The translations under genes were made by a program, and so were the position numbers. Below are positions 9,600 through 21,600 of a stretch of 64,000 nt of DNA, piece by piece. Every line of letters starts with the position of its first letter. Positions within the stretch are counted from its first letter, which is position 1. Location of the stretch: assembly GCA_036927565.1 (NCBI GenBank), contig JAYESD010000010.1:38061298-38125297 (forward strand), written 5' to 3'. The notes under the pieces were generated by a model. The model did not search any database and had not been told where the DNA came from. It saw only the letters and a list, made by a program, of their open reading frames with translations. The stretch comes from Tuctoria greenei. Lineage: Eukaryota > Streptophyta > Magnoliopsida > Poales > Poaceae.

Positions 9600-11390
9600 G
9601 CACTGCGCTGAGGAGAACGCAAAAATTGTTTGCTGATTCGCGGCAATAGATCCTAATACAACGACTGTGTTCCGTGGCAATAAAGTTGTAACGCCACGAA
9701 CCAGTAATTCGTGGCAACAGATCCTAATGCAACGATCGTTTTCCGTGGCAATAAAGCTGTAACGCCACGAACCAGAGTATCGTGCCAACACATCCTAATG
9801 CAACGATTCTGTTTTGTTGTATTACGGTCTAAATGCAACTGTTTGCTGATCCGTGGCAACAGATCCTAATGCAACGACTGTGTTCCGTGGCAATAAAGCT
9901 GTAACGCCACGAACCAGTAATTCGTGGCAACATATCCTAATGCAACATTTGTGTTCTTTGACAATAAAGTTATAACGCCACGAACCAGTAATTAGTGGCA
10001 ACAGATCCTAATGCAACGATTGTGTTCCGTGGCAATAAAGCTGTAACGCCATGAACCAGAGTATCGTGGCAACACATCCTAATGCAACGATTCTGTTTTG
10101 TTGCATTACGGTCGAAATGCAAATGTTTGCTAATTCGTGGCAACAGATCCTAATGCAACGACTGTGTTCCGTGGCAATAAAGTTGTAACGCCACGAACCA
10201 GTAATTCGTGGCAATAGATCCTAATGCAACGACTGTGTTCCGTGGCAATAAAGCTGTAACGCCACGAACCAGTATTTTGTGGCAACAGATCCTAATGCAA
10301 CGACTGTGTTCCATGGCAATAAAGATGTAATGCCACGAACCAGTAATTCATGGCAACCGATCCTAATGCAATGACTGTTTTTTGGGGCAATAAAGCTGTA
10401 ACGCCATGAACCAGTATTTCGTGGCAACATATCCTAATGCAACGATTGTGGTCCGTGGCAATAAAGCTGTAACGCCACGAACCAGTAATTCGTGGCAACA
10501 TATCCTAATGCAACGATTGTGTTCCGTGGCAATAAAGCTATAGCGCCACCAACCAGAGTATCGTGGCAACACATCCTAATGCAATGATTCTGTTTCGTTG
10601 CATTACGGTCCAAATGCAACTATTTGCTGATTCATGGCAACAGATCCTAATGCAACGACTGTGTTCCGTGGCAATAAAGCTGTAACGCCACGAACCAATA
10701 TTTCGTGGCAACAGATCCTAATGCAACGACTGTGTTCCGTGGCAATAAAGCTATAACACCACGAACCAGTAATTCGTGGCAACAGATCCTAATGCAACGA
10801 TTGTGTTCCGTGGCAATAAAGCTGTAACGCCACGAACCAGAGTATCGTGGCAACACATCCTAATGCAACGATTCTGTTTCGTTGCATTACGGTCCAAATG
10901 CAACTGTTTTCTGATTCGTGGCAACAAATCCTAATGCAACGACTGTGTTCCGTGGCAATAAAGCTGTAACGCCACTAACTAGTAATTCGTGGCAACAGAT
11001 CCTAATGCAACGACTGTGTTCCGTGGCAATAAAGCTGTAACACCATGAGCCAGTATTTTGTGGCAACAAATCCTAATGCAACGACTGTGTTCCGTGGCAA
11101 TAAAGCTGTAACGTCACGAACCATTAATTCGTGGCAACAGATCCTAATGAAACGACTGTTTTCCGTGGCAATAAAGCTGTAACGCCACGAACTAGTATTT
11201 CGTGGAAACAGATCCTAATGCAACGATTGTGATCCGTTGCATTAGCATCCTGACGCCACGAACTAGTGATTCGTGGAAACAGATCCTAATGCAACGATTG
11301 TGTTCCGTGGCGATAGATCCTAGTGCCACGAACTAGTGAATCGTGGCAAAAAGCCAAGCTTACTGCAACGATTTAGTATTTGTTGCAGTA
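9600..11390. repeat. 71-bp subterminal repeat array of a CACTA element
   Basis: About 24 diverged units with a 71-base period, built on cgtggcaacagatcctaatg, then caacgactgtgttc and cgtggcaataaagctgtaac, then gccacgaaccag. Every few units a variant with gttgcattacggtccaaatg is inserted (near 9810, 10095, 10590, 10880), giving a higher-order pattern. Such arrays near CACTA ends are the binding sites of the element's second protein in En/Spm (established for maize). Minus-strand frames of about 69 codons recur at 71-base steps but are a by-product of the repeat. Confidence 0.85.
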
Positions 11391-11423
11391 CAATCGTTGC
11401 AACAGGTCAGAATCCTTGTAGTG
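11391..11423 (-). repeat. CACTA terminal inverted repeat (right end)
   Basis: The reverse complement begins CACTACAAGGATTCTGACC and then runs tgttgcaacg. It resembles the terminus at 59484 (CACTACCAGGATTCCCGG, then ttattgcgacg) in sequence and layout. The next three bases, ccg, would be the target duplication on this side. Confidence 0.8.
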
Positions 11424-11830
11424 CCGCAGGGAGTCAACACGTGGGAGTTGACCGTGTTTGGTGCCAGGAAGGGGTTGGGTAGCCCCCCTTGTCGACCGAC
11501 CTTGTCCTGGCATCAATTGTTGTGTGTTTCCTCCAGGTGGCTGACAGGTGGGTCCTCTGACCATTTCGGGGCGATACGCCATTGGATGCCCTTAGATACT
11601 CCTGTAGGTGGGCCATTTGATCCATGTGTTGCCACATGTCAACATCTGATTGGCTGGAAATGTATTCTCTAGGATTGCTCCGTTGAATTCACTTCAATCC
11701 TGTATAAAATTCCTGCGTGCACTATTTTCTCCAAGTACAAGTCGAACTAGGTTATTTCTAACTATGATGTGTGTAAGAAATATTTATTTCCTCACACATA
11801 TACGTCCACTTGGTTCATTTTCGGAATCGG
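11424..11830. mobile_element. Fragment related to the LTR of element R
   Basis: Similar to 30285-30660 and 49570-49940: shared blocks include gtgggccatttgatccatgt, tgtataaaa, ttctccaagtacaagt and gatgtgtg followed by aagaaat. The left side is cut by the CACTA terminus and the right side drifts into the tandem array. The fragment carries the CACTA insertion site. Confidence 0.6.
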
Positions 11831-11848
11831 GTGTCACAAAGTGTAGTA

Positions 11849-14800
11849 ACCATCGCTGCCCTGTTGAACCTGATGGTGTTGTTCAAGGTGTATTTATCAC
11901 CAATGAAGAGATATACCTCTCTTTCCTTATAACATGCAACATAATGAGAGATTAAACTTCTTCAACATTAACATTCTTTCTTTTGAAGGGAAATCTTTTG
12001 ACCTTTACATCCTGTAGATGGTGATTAGCTGCAAATATAATTGTCAAATAAATGTTGCCTATTGTATGCATTCTTTAGTTGATTCATGTTGATGTGAGTC
12101 ACACACAACATGCTCAAAACCAACACAAGTATAGGGTGTGATTTAGCAAACTAATGAATGCTTAGGTATCTATTTATACCTGTCTTCTTGTCTGAGGTAA
12201 TCTGCTAAAGCTATTTAGCAAACCATTGTTATCAGTTTGCTTATTCATCTTATTGTTATCCATTTTTGGAGGATCGACGATAATTGGACCAAGACCACAT
12301 AAATCAGCACCCTTCCCAGAAACTGCTCTTGTTCGATGTGCTGTTGAACTTATTGGTGTTATTTGAAGTGTGTTTACCATCGCTGCCCTATTGAGCCTGC
12401 TGGTGTTATTCGAGGTGTATTTACCACCAGTTAAGAGATATATCTCTCTTTGCTTTTAATAGGCAACGTAATGGGAGATTAACCTTCTTCATCATTAACC
12501 TTCTTTCTCTTGAAGGGAAAACTTTTGCCTTACTCTTGTAGGTTGTGATCAGCTGCAAATGTAAGTGTCAAATGAATGTTGCCTATTCTATGCATTCTTC
12601 CGTTGATTTATGTTAATGCAACACACACAACATGCTCAAAACCGACACAAGTATAGGGTGTGGTTTAGCAAATTAATGAATGATCAAGTATCTATTTACC
12701 TGTTTTCTTCTCTGAGGTAATTTGCTCAAGCTATTTAGCAAACCAATATTATCGGTTTACTTATTGAACTCATCATTATCCTTTTTGGAGGATCTACGAT
12801 GATAGGACCAATGCCACGTAATGCAGCAGCCTTCCTGGTAACCGCTCTTGTTCGCTGCCCTATTGAACCTGTTGTATTATTCGAAGTGTATTTACCATCA
12901 CCGCCCTATTGAATCTGTTGGTGTTATTCGAGGTGTATTTACCACCAGTGAAGAGATGTACCTCTCTTCGCTTTTAACAGACAACATAATGGGAGATTCA
13001 ACTTCTTCAACATTAAACTTCTTCCTTTTGAAGGGAAAATTCTGCCCTTACATCTTGTAGATTGTAATTTGCTCTGAAACCGAAATACCATAAGGTTAGT
13101 GAAAGCAGAAAATCAAATTCACAAAGAAAATTGCATCATCAATTAAAGCCCTCCCAAGTGAGGAGAGTAGCATCTATAGATACATGAAACAAATAATACA
13201 AGTATGATAAAGATAAAATGAATGTGAATGTGACTGGTTGTCTGTGTGTGCGCATGCGCCAGTGTGTACACACATGTGTGTCTGTGTGTTTCAGATGATA
13301 GATCTATATGGGTGGATTGTACCATAGACATCATATTTCATGTCTCCTGAACATCTAGGGTGGTAGAGCATCTAATAGGCAGAATTTTAGGTAGTGTTTA
13401 AAAAATGGTAGTAACTTGCTCCTCCTTTGAAATTGATGGGCTAATGCCCTCCAATCCACAAATTTCTAACAGCTCTACTCGGAGACATGGACTAGAGAAA
13501 AGTTTTGCAAAGGAAATAGAGTTAAAACTATATAATATATTACATATAAAAATATAAAACTCAAGAGATATACCTCTCTTTCCACCAGTGGAGAGGTATA
13601 GGCCATGTGTTATTGGAGGTGTATTTACCACCAGTGAAGAGATATACCTCTCTGTCCTTTTAACGGGCACCATAATGGGAGATTTAACTTCTTCAGCATT
13701 AACCAACCCCCTTTTAAAAAAGAAAATTTTTACCCTTACATCTTGTAGATTCCGATCAGCTCTGAAATCGAAAAATCAAAAGGTTAGAGAAAGTAAAAAA
13801 AATAACAAAGGAAATTGCATCATCAAAGTCTCCCCCACCCAATTGAAAAGAGCAGCATCTATAGAGACCTGAAACAAATAATACAAGTATGATTATGATA
13901 AAATTAAATGTGGTTGTGAATGGTTGTGTGTCTGTCTGCGTGTGTGTGTGTTTCGGATAATAGATCTATAAGGACGGATTCTATAGTAGACGTCATATTT
14001 AATGTCTCCTGCACATTCAGGCATGTAGAGCACCTAATAGGCACACAGTTTTAGGCAGTGTTTAAAAGATGATAGTAACTTTTGGAACTTGTTTAGCTCC
14101 TCCTTTGAAACCTATGGACTAATGCTCCCCATCCCACGAATTCTAACAGCTCTGACCGGCCACATGGACTAGACAAAAGCAAGTGGAGGTATAGGCATTA
14201 TGAAAAATACATAGTTAAATCTATATATCTATATCTATCTATCTATCTATATATATATTCACATTTTAAAAGTGAAGAGATATAAATCTCTTTCCACCAG
14301 GGAAGAGACATAGGCTACCTGTTATTCCTAGTGTATTTACTACCAGTGAAGAGATATACCTCTCTTTCTTTTAAATTGAGATATCAAGAGGTTAGAGAAA
14401 ATGAAGAAAAACAAATTCATAACCTAAATTGAATCATCCAAGACTCAAAGTGCGCCCCAACTGAAGAGAGCGGCATCTATTGGGACATAAAACAAATACC
14501 ACACTGGATATGGACCGAACTGTCTCACGACATTCTGAACCCAACTCACGTAATACAAGTATGATTAATATAAAATGAATGTGGATGTGACAGGTTGTTT
14601 GTGGGCATGCGTGCACCTATGTGTGCTTGTGTGCATGTGTATGCGTATACGTGCATGCGCGTGTGTTTCAGATGATAGATCTATAAGGGTAGATTCTACA
14701 GTAGGCTTCATATTTCGTATCTCCTGCACATATCCAGATGATAGATCTAATATTCGAGGTATATTTAACATCAGTGAAGAGATATACCTCTCTTTCCTTT

Positions 14801-15700
14801 AACGGGTAACATATTGGGAGATCAACTTCTTCAGCATTAACCTTCTTTCTTTTGAAAGAGAAAACTTCTGCCCTTACATCTTGTAGGTTATGGTCAGTTC
14901 TAAAATCGAAATATCAAAAGGTTAGAGGAAGTGAAAAAAATTCATAAAGAAAATTGCATCATCAACCCCCCTCCCCCAAATGAAGACAGAAGGATCTATA
15001 GAGACATGAGAAACAAATAATACAAGTATGATTGATAAAATGAATGTGGATGTGACTGGCCATGTGTGTGTGCATGCTCGTGTGTGCGTGTGTTTGTTTG
15101 TGTTTCAGATGATAGATCTATAAAGCTGGACTTTACATTAGACACAGTCATGTGTGTGTACGTCATATTTATGTCTCCTGCACATCCACGGTGGTAGAGC
15201 ATAGACACAGTTTTTAGGCGGTGTTTAAAAAAGGTAGTAAATTTTTGATCTCTTGTTTTGCTACTGCTTTGAAACCGATGGGCTAATGCCCCCAATCTAC
15301 AGATTTCTAACAGCTCTCACCAGCCACATGGACTAGAGAAAAGCGGGTGGAGGTATAGGCATTTAGAGCTTGGACGAGAGAAAAAATATCATAGATTTAT
15401 AGCAGTAAGTAGCATCGCAAATTTAGAGCATGTAGCACACAAAATAACATAAATTACCATAAAGAGATGGTTATTTGGATCAGTCAAATATCCATACTTC
15501 TATCCAACATTATCTGACTTCCTCTTCAAATATGATGAGCCAAAACTGACCTCCAGCGTCGAAGAAGTGGAAGACATCATAGTTCAGACTAAGTGGTACA
15601 TGTAAGTTTCATCAACTTAAGTACTAGTAACGGAAACATAAGTTGGTAGAGCATCCGTTAGGCACAATTTAGGCAGTGTTCAAAAAAGCGATAAAGAAAG
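11849..15700. repeat. Array of diverged long tandem repeats
   Basis: Two linked modules recur. Module A (ggtgtatttaccaccagtga, then agagatatacctctct and gggagatt...cttcttca) appears near 11890, 12415, 12935, 13617, 14335 and 14757; the first copies are spaced about 520 bases. Module B (caaataatacaagtatgat, a GT-rich microsatellite, cagatgatagatctata, ggtggtagagc, tctaacagctct) appears near 13180, 13875, 14550 and 15020, with a last partial copy near 15650. No protein-coding frame persists. It could be a satellite-like array or the decayed interior of a repeat-rich element. Confidence 0.7.
14222..14262. repeat. TATC/TA microsatellite
   Basis: A run of tatc and ta units inside the long tandem array, in addition to GT/GC-rich tracts at about 13225-13290, 13920-13955, 14590-14670 and 15060-15105. 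Confidence 0.8.
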
Positions 15701-15813
15701 CGAGCTGAGGTGTAGGAGTTTGGCACATAGCAGAGTTAAAACTATATAATATTATATATATAATGTAAATTTTTAAATTAAAAAATACTCAGTCAATGAG
15801 ATGAGTTATTTAC

Positions 15814-16724
15814 TGTTGGTACCTGGCATACCAGGTACCCTCGCGCACAAGCTAAAAGCACCTAAGTACCCTGCCTCTCAGCTGAGTCAGGGTCCAATGG
15901 TGCCACGTGTCCAAAAGGCTCGGACCTCTCTCTACCTCAGATACGGGATCCGACACTCCCCCATAGGAGTGAGCTCTGGTGCTGTCACGTGGTTCGAAGT
16001 ACCAGGTCGGCCACCTCCCGCGGAGGCAGGCTCCGGCTCTACCACATGTCCCGCGGCCCTAGATCCCCCGGTCTCCTCAGGGACAGGCTTCGGGACTGCC
16101 ACGTGGTCCGCGGTTCGGGACCTGGTGTCCCCCGTAGAGGCTAGCTCCCGAGCTGCCACGTATCCTGCAACTTGCCCTAGATGGTGGATTACAGGAGTTA
16201 AGGGAGCGGTGCACCTTGTCTAAATCAAGCGCTGAATACACGCGCCTCCCCCAGGCGCATGATGGGGCACACGCCTATTATCAGGTACCACTATGCCCAA
16301 TCGCATCGCAGTGAAGACACCGCAGGCCTACCCCACTCTGCTAAGTGGGTAGCTTACGGTGACGGGACAATTTGATAGGACATCACCTGCCATCATCAAT
16401 GGCTACGCATGGGCCTTCGGTGTCTAAGGTGGCAAGACAGCGGGTCGTCAAGACACGACCAGAGGAAGCTTATGCGGGAAGTCTTAGATCTTTAGGATAA
16501 GATCGCCCCAGGCCACCTATTGGGCCCCGGACCCCACTTGTAAGGTGTCTGGCCTTGCCTATAAAAGGACAAGACCGTCACCGTTACAAAGGATCTAATC
16601 TCAAAGCATACATACGCTACACACACATTCACACCAACAATACAACTCATACCGTGGAGTAGGGTATTACGCCCCGGCAGCCTGAACCACGTAAAACCAC
16701 CATCTCACCATCTCTCATACGTGC
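15814..16724 (+). mobile_element. Truncated gypsy LTR (element Q)
   Basis: It begins tgttggtacctggcatacc, typical of an LTR 5' end, and has a TATA box (tataaaag) at 16560-16567. It contains ggagtagggtattacg, then gcctgaaccacgtaaa, shared with the LTRs of P1 just downstream. The U5 end is missing: at 16725 the 5' LTR of P1 starts. It is therefore a partial LTR of a relative of the P family, cut by the insertion or rearrangement that placed P1 here. Confidence 0.65.
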
Positions 16725-17567
16725 TGTCGGTACCCTGCGTACTGTATACCCCTTGGGATTACAAAAAGACCGAAGGAACTTACCCTGTCTGAGTTGAAGA
16801 CCTGCGAAGGCCCCACGTGTCATACGGGACCGGACCTGCCTCCCAACAATGGTTAGTCCTGGTGCTACCACGTGTATACTGCAACTAGACCTACATCCCA
16901 CACATGGGATAGCTCCGAGCTAAACACTTGAGCGGCACCCCCGGACCTAACCCCCGACAAAGGGAAGCTCCGGTACTGACACGTGTACATCTACACCGGA
17001 CCTTCCCGTCCCAAGACGGATAGCTCCGATGCTGCCACGTGTCCAAACGCTAGACCTTCAGCCTTAACAATCAGACTGCTGGACCCCCAACGACTCGGAC
17101 CTTTAAGGGGCAATCAAAGACTTCAAGAACCGATTAAGTGTCATTAATACCATATTAATGACACACGATCGGAAGGCCCTTAATACCTGTAACGGCATTG
17201 TCAAGCTCGTTACCATGCTATTAAGGGTAATTAATCTCATTAATTGTGTATTAAGCATCAGTAACCGCCAGGGCCACATGTCGGGCCAGGCTAACTGTGT
17301 AACGACCGGTCCTTGTACTATAAAAGGACTGATCAACAATACACAAGGGACAGCTCTCTTGAACCCTCCCATAGACAGCTTTGATACCCAATACAATAAC
17401 TACACACCCCGTGGAGTAGGGTATTACGCTCAGGCGGCCCGAACCACGTAAATCCTTGTGTCCATTTGACATCGTATTTTGAATCTCTGCGCGCCCAATA
17501 CCGAACTACAAACTCCGTGGGCTACCAATGGTAGTACCAGGAGAACTGCCGGGTCAACACTCTGACA
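16725..17567 (+). repeat. 5' LTR of P1
   Basis: Starts tgtcggtaccctgcg and ends ggtcaacactctgaca. TATA box (tataaaag) at 17319-17326, so U3 is about 594 bases. The U3 part has several gctgccacgtgt-like motifs containing the G-box core cacgtg, which could respond to bZIP factors (inference). It differs from the 3' LTR at roughly 20 of the first 280 aligned bases. Confidence 0.85.
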
Positions 17568-17590
17568 GCTGGCAAGCCAGGTAGGGGCGC
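17568..17590 (+). other. Primer-binding site of P1
   Basis: Two bases after the LTR comes tggcaagccaggtagggg, matching the position and pattern of gypsy primer-binding sites; P2 has tggcgcgccaggtagggg at the same place. The priming tRNA cannot be named without a search. Confidence 0.65.
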
Positions 17591-17603
17591 CCGAGATTCG
17601 AAG

Positions 17604-19171
17604 ATGGTGAACTCTGCTGCTGGATCGTCAAACAGCAACCCTGCAGTGCAACCTGCTGGAGGCAATCCCTCCAATGTGCAGCAGCCGGCAGGTGCTGTGA
17701 CTCCAGCAGGAGTCATGCCTCCACCGCCGCCATCCACATCGGCAAATCAAGCCGAACAGTGGGATGGGGCATCTGCGTCGATCACGGCATCGACGAATAA
17801 CAACCCTGAACACGCGCTCCAAGCCGTGCGTGCTCTTCTCCAACGCCCACCACCTCCTGGTGCATCCCAGGGTGCAATGGAGCAGTGGAGGGCTGATGTG
17901 GAACACTTGGTTGCAGCAGTAGCCGATCGCATCAGCAACCAAAGTCCTCCCCCCTTGGGGCGGGCCCCATCGCAGCATCGGACTGTGTCGGGTAGACTTG
18001 GTCCGCACGCTTCCCAACACAAAAGGCGTGTTGCATCTTAACAAGTGATGTTGCTGCCTTCCGGGGTGCGACGCACTCATACGGTAACCAGGCTTTCAAC
18101 TCACGACCTCCGGGCGGAGCTTGATCGCCGTTACCGCCAACAGGACGGTCGCGTCCATATCGAGCATGCTCGTGAAAGGCGACAGGCTCGAGACAGTCCT
18201 GCTCCTGAGGGAGTAGGAGGAGGATGTTCTGCTCTGGCTATGCACCTACGCATGGTCAGATGGCTACAAAAGTTCCGGCCTCACCTGCCAGAGAAATTTG
18301 ACAGGACTATCAATCCCGCCGAGTTTCTACAGATTTACTCCACTGCAATTCTTGCGGCCGGAGGCAACGAGGCCGTAAGGGCCAACTACTTCCCCGTGGG
18401 TTTGACTGGGACCGCCAGGTCCTGGTTCATGAGCCTTCCGCCCAACTCCATCAACAGTTGGGCAGAATTGTGCCAACAGTTCACCGCCAATTTTGGGAGT
18501 TCATACACCTGACCAGGCACCGAACTAGACATATTTGCTGTCAAGAAGAAGGGGGGAGAATCCCTGCGATCTTTCATCCAGAGGTTCTCCCAGGTATGAA
18601 ACACTATTCCTTCTATCTCCAGCGCCCTTGTTATTGTGGCATTTAAACAGGGCGTACGAGACATGAAGATGTTGGAGAAGCTGGCGACCAAGGAGATCAC
18701 CAGCGTCACGGAGCTCTTCAGCTTGGCAGACAAATGCGCCAAAGCTGCGGAGGGCCGTGAAATGCACTCCCAACCACCTCCGAAGGACAACAAAAAGTTC
18801 TCCAAGGGTGAAGCCACTACCTCTGGGAGTGGTAAGAAGAAGAAAAAGTCCAACGGCAAGAAGAAGCCGTCGGGAGGCACACCTACAGCCGCAACTGCTG
18901 CAGCTCCGGGTGGCCGGGGGCCACGCCCCGAAAACAACCTCGACCGTCGTCTGAAGACGGAGGCAGCTCCAAGATGTGGTGTCCTATACACAAGTCAAAT
19001 AGCCACAACTTCGAAGGCTGTTGTGAGGTCCAGAACCTTGCCGAGCGCTACAACAAGCGCCGGAAAGAAGTTCCTTTCCGTCAAAGGGAAGGAAAACATA
19101 AAGTCGACGAAGCTCCGGCTGAAGAGAAGTTAGGCTTCCAGGACCCTAAAAAAGTCTTGAAGGCTGTTTAA
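17604..19171 (+). pseudogene. P1 gag (capsid and zinc-knuckle-like region)
   Basis: Starts MVNSAAGSSNSNPAVQP. The N-terminal 150 residues are Pro/Ala/Gln-rich. The capsid-like retrotransposon gag region (PF03732 type) runs about 18240-18700 with KFRPHLPEKFDRTINPAEFL, GTARSWFMSLPPNSINSW and FTANFGSSYT. A Lys-rich stretch (GKKKKKSNGKKK) follows, then WCPIHKSNSHNFEGC with a partial zinc-knuckle pattern. Stops at 18039-18041, 18510-18512 and 18598-18600 look like C to T changes. One frameshift is needed near 18955-18972. The same protein in P2 is less interrupted. Confidence 0.88.
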
Positions 19172-19990
19172 ACCTCCGTCAATGATGATTCCGAGGTCTC
19201 TGACAATGAATGTCAGAAAACCATGAACACCATCTTTGGTGGTTCGTGGGACATCACCTCCCGCCGAGTCCTCAAGACCATGAGGCAGGACATGGCCTCA
19301 GTAGCTCCCACCGCCACGGCGGAGCCTCACCGGAAGTGGATGGACACTGCCATCACTTTCGATGCTTCGGACTGCTCTCGGAATATGATTGGAGCTGGCC
19401 AACTCCCATTGATGGTATCTCTGACCATCAACAACATTCAATTCCACCATGTGATGGTGGACGGAGGTTCAGGGCTGAACCTCATAAGCTTCAAAGCTTT
19501 TGTCAAGCTTCAGCTCCGACCTTCAGACCTTCGCCCCTCTCGACCTTTCTCCAGAGTAGGTCCGGGGGCCATAACCCCACTCGGTGCAATTACTCTTCCG
19601 ATGACCTTCGGGACCCGGGAGAATTACCGCACTTAGAAGTTGGTCTTCGACGTGGCGCATATCAACTTACCCTTCAACGCCATTCTGGGTAGACCAGCCT
19701 TATACAAATTCATGGCTGCTGCTCACTATGGCTACTTGGTGTTGAAGATGCCAACACCAGCCGGTGTTCTCCAGATCCGTGGAGATCGCACCGCAGGAGT
19801 AACAGCTTTGGAAGAACTCCACGCGCTTGCTACAGCGTAGGAGTAAGAATCTGGAAAGGGGCAAGCTCCGAAACCCCCGAGCATTCATCATCGAGGCTCA
19901 ACCTCTGCACATCTCTTGCAACCAAGTGGCGACACCGACATTCCCATCAAAGTCGTCCAAATCGGTTCCGACGCCGCTCATACCACCCGT
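19172..19990 (+). pseudogene. P1 aspartic protease region
   Basis: Continues the gag frame. It contains NTIFGGSWDITSRRVLK, then the retropepsin active-site motif VMVDGGSGLNLIS (catalytic Asp kept) and LPFNAILGRPALYKFMAA, a typical flap/C-terminal segment of Tat-type protease. Stops at 19634-19636 and 19838-19840 break it. It would process the gag-pol polyprotein. Confidence 0.85.
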
Positions 19991-20014
19991 ATATCGGGAG
20001 GTCTGAATGACAAA

Positions 20015-20760
20015 TAGGAACTCACGCTCGTCACTTTCCTTCGGGCTAACATCGATGTGTTTGCCTGGCAACCGTCACAAATGCCTGGGATCCCTAGGGA
20101 AGTGATTGAGCATAATCTAAAGATCTATCCTGACGCTCGGCCTGTACATCAGAAGCCTCGAAAGCAATCAGTAGAGCGACAGAACTTTATACGATAAGAA
20201 GTGAAGAAGTTGCTAGAAGCTGGATTCATCCGAGAAGTCTTCCACCCAAAATGGCTGGCAAACCCAGTCATTGTACCCAAGGCCGGCGGGAAGCTTTGGA
20301 TGTGTATCGACTACACTACACTGAATAAGCAATGTCCAAAAGATCCATTCCCGCTACCTAGAATAGATCAGATAGTGGATTCCACCTCCGGGTGCGAATT
20401 ACTGTGTTTCCTAGACACATATTCTGGGTACCATTAAATCAGAATGTCCAGGGAGGATGAAGAGCATACCTCATTCATCACAGTAGATGTATTATATTGA
20501 TATACTGCCATGCCATTTGGTCTCAAGAATGCTGCTTCAACATTTGTATGAGCTATGCACAAATCTTTTTGAGAGCTCATCAGAGACGTAGTGGAAGTGT
20601 ATGTCAATGACATCATCGTCAAGATTAAAAACAAGGAGTCATTCCTTGACACCTTGCAAGCTGTCTTCGACAAGTTGTGAGTCACTCGCACGAAGCTGAA
20701 CCCGGACAAGTGTGTCTTCGGGGATAGCTCCGGAAAACTTCTTGGTTTCTTGGAGAATCA
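20015..20760 (+). pseudogene. P1 reverse transcriptase
   Basis: Reverse transcriptase of gypsy type in the same frame as the protease. Visible motifs are LLEAGFIREVFHPKWLANPV, GGKLWMCIDYTTLN, DPFPLPRIDQIVDSTSG, AMPFGLKNAASTF and the active-site box, which reads YVND instead of YVDD (about 20598-20612). The lost Asp should abolish polymerisation. At least six stops occur between 20195 and 20680, for example after the TYSGYH segment at 20435-20437. Confidence 0.88.
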
Positions 20761-21600
20761 CCGAGGAATAGAAGCAAATCCGGCGAAGATGAAATCCATT
20801 GAAGATATGCGGCCACCAGCCCGCATCAAGGACATCCAGAAGCTGACTGGATATCTAGCTGCCCTTAGCCGGTTCATCTCAAGACTTGCGGAATGGGCGC
20901 TACCCTTCTTCAAGCTGTTGAGGAAGTCCGGACCATTCCAATGGTCTAAAGAAGCAGAGAAGGCATTCCAGGAGCTGAAGCAGCTCCTCACCACCCTACC
21001 AACCTTGGTAGCTCTGAACCGTGGTGAGCTACTCCTGCTTTACATTTCGGCAACTGACGAAGTTGTCAGCATGGTCCTTGTTGCGGAAAGGCCAGAACCA
21101 TCTCCAGTTCAGGGATCCATACCCTTCGGGAGGGTCCGGAGCTACCTGAAGTTGAGTCTGGATCCCAGCTCCCAGACCTAGATCCTCAAGGAGAGACTCC
21201 AGAGGATCCCTCTCCTTCAAATGAAGGAGTCACTGCTGCTGAGCAACAAGATCCGGACCTCTCTGGGAAGGTCCGGGTCACTTCACAAGAAGCTCAGGGT
21301 ACCTCCAACCGGCTCCCGGAGGTCCCCGAACAAGGTCCGAACCCCTCTAGGAGGGTCCGGGTAGATGAGGAGGAAGCTCCGAGCCCCTTCGGGAGGGTCC
21401 GGACGGTCCAGCGCCCAGTGTACTTTATCAGCGAAGTACTCCATGACGCTAATACTCGGTATCTGGAGGTGCATAAGCTGCTCTAAGCAGTTGTTATTGC
21501 CTCCAGGAAGCTTCGACACTACTTCCAAGCTCACAAGATCTCAGTGGTAACTTCTTATCCGCTGTGTGCAATCTTGCATAATCCCAACTCTACAGGGAAT
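20750..21600 (+). pseudogene. P1 RNase H with repeat-expanded linker
   Basis: RT thumb/connection (KLTGYLAALSRFISRLAEWA, GPFQWSKEAEKAFQELKQLL) leads into the gypsy RNase H (LLLYISATDEVVSMVLVAE). Between this and the segment QRPVYFISEVLH-like at about 21405-21450 lies a roughly 300-base linker made of repeats of the palindromic motif ggaccctcccgnaggggtcc, read as (P)(F/S)GRV units in the protein. One frameshift lies between 21190 and 21540. P2 has the same expansion. Confidence 0.75.

Larger units (their letters stand above)
4099..11423 (+). mobile_element. CACTA (En/Spm) element, autonomous type, degenerate
   Basis: The element carries a leader with 28-bp repeats, a TNP2-type transposase gene read left to right, and to the right a 71-bp subterminal repeat array ending in a CACTA terminus (reverse complement CACTACAAGGATTCTGACC at 11405-11423). 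I see no matching left CACTA terminus: the sequence before 4099 is gene-fragment DNA and the homologous copy 1 runs off the window. It is inferred, not proven, that the right terminus belongs to the same element as the transposase; the 8.4-9.6 kb interval contains other insertions. Confidence 0.5.

Noticed and set aside
9597..11069. Series of 60-69 codon minus-strand ORFs
   Set aside because: They step by 71 bases and are translations of the subterminal repeat.
9600..11390. Possible CRISPR array
   Set aside because: Repeats are contiguous and diverged with no unique spacers, in a plant transposon; this is a CACTA subterminal array.
18386..18991. Minus-strand ORF of 201 codons in P1
   Set aside because: Shadow of gag, which is clearly recognisable on the plus strand.
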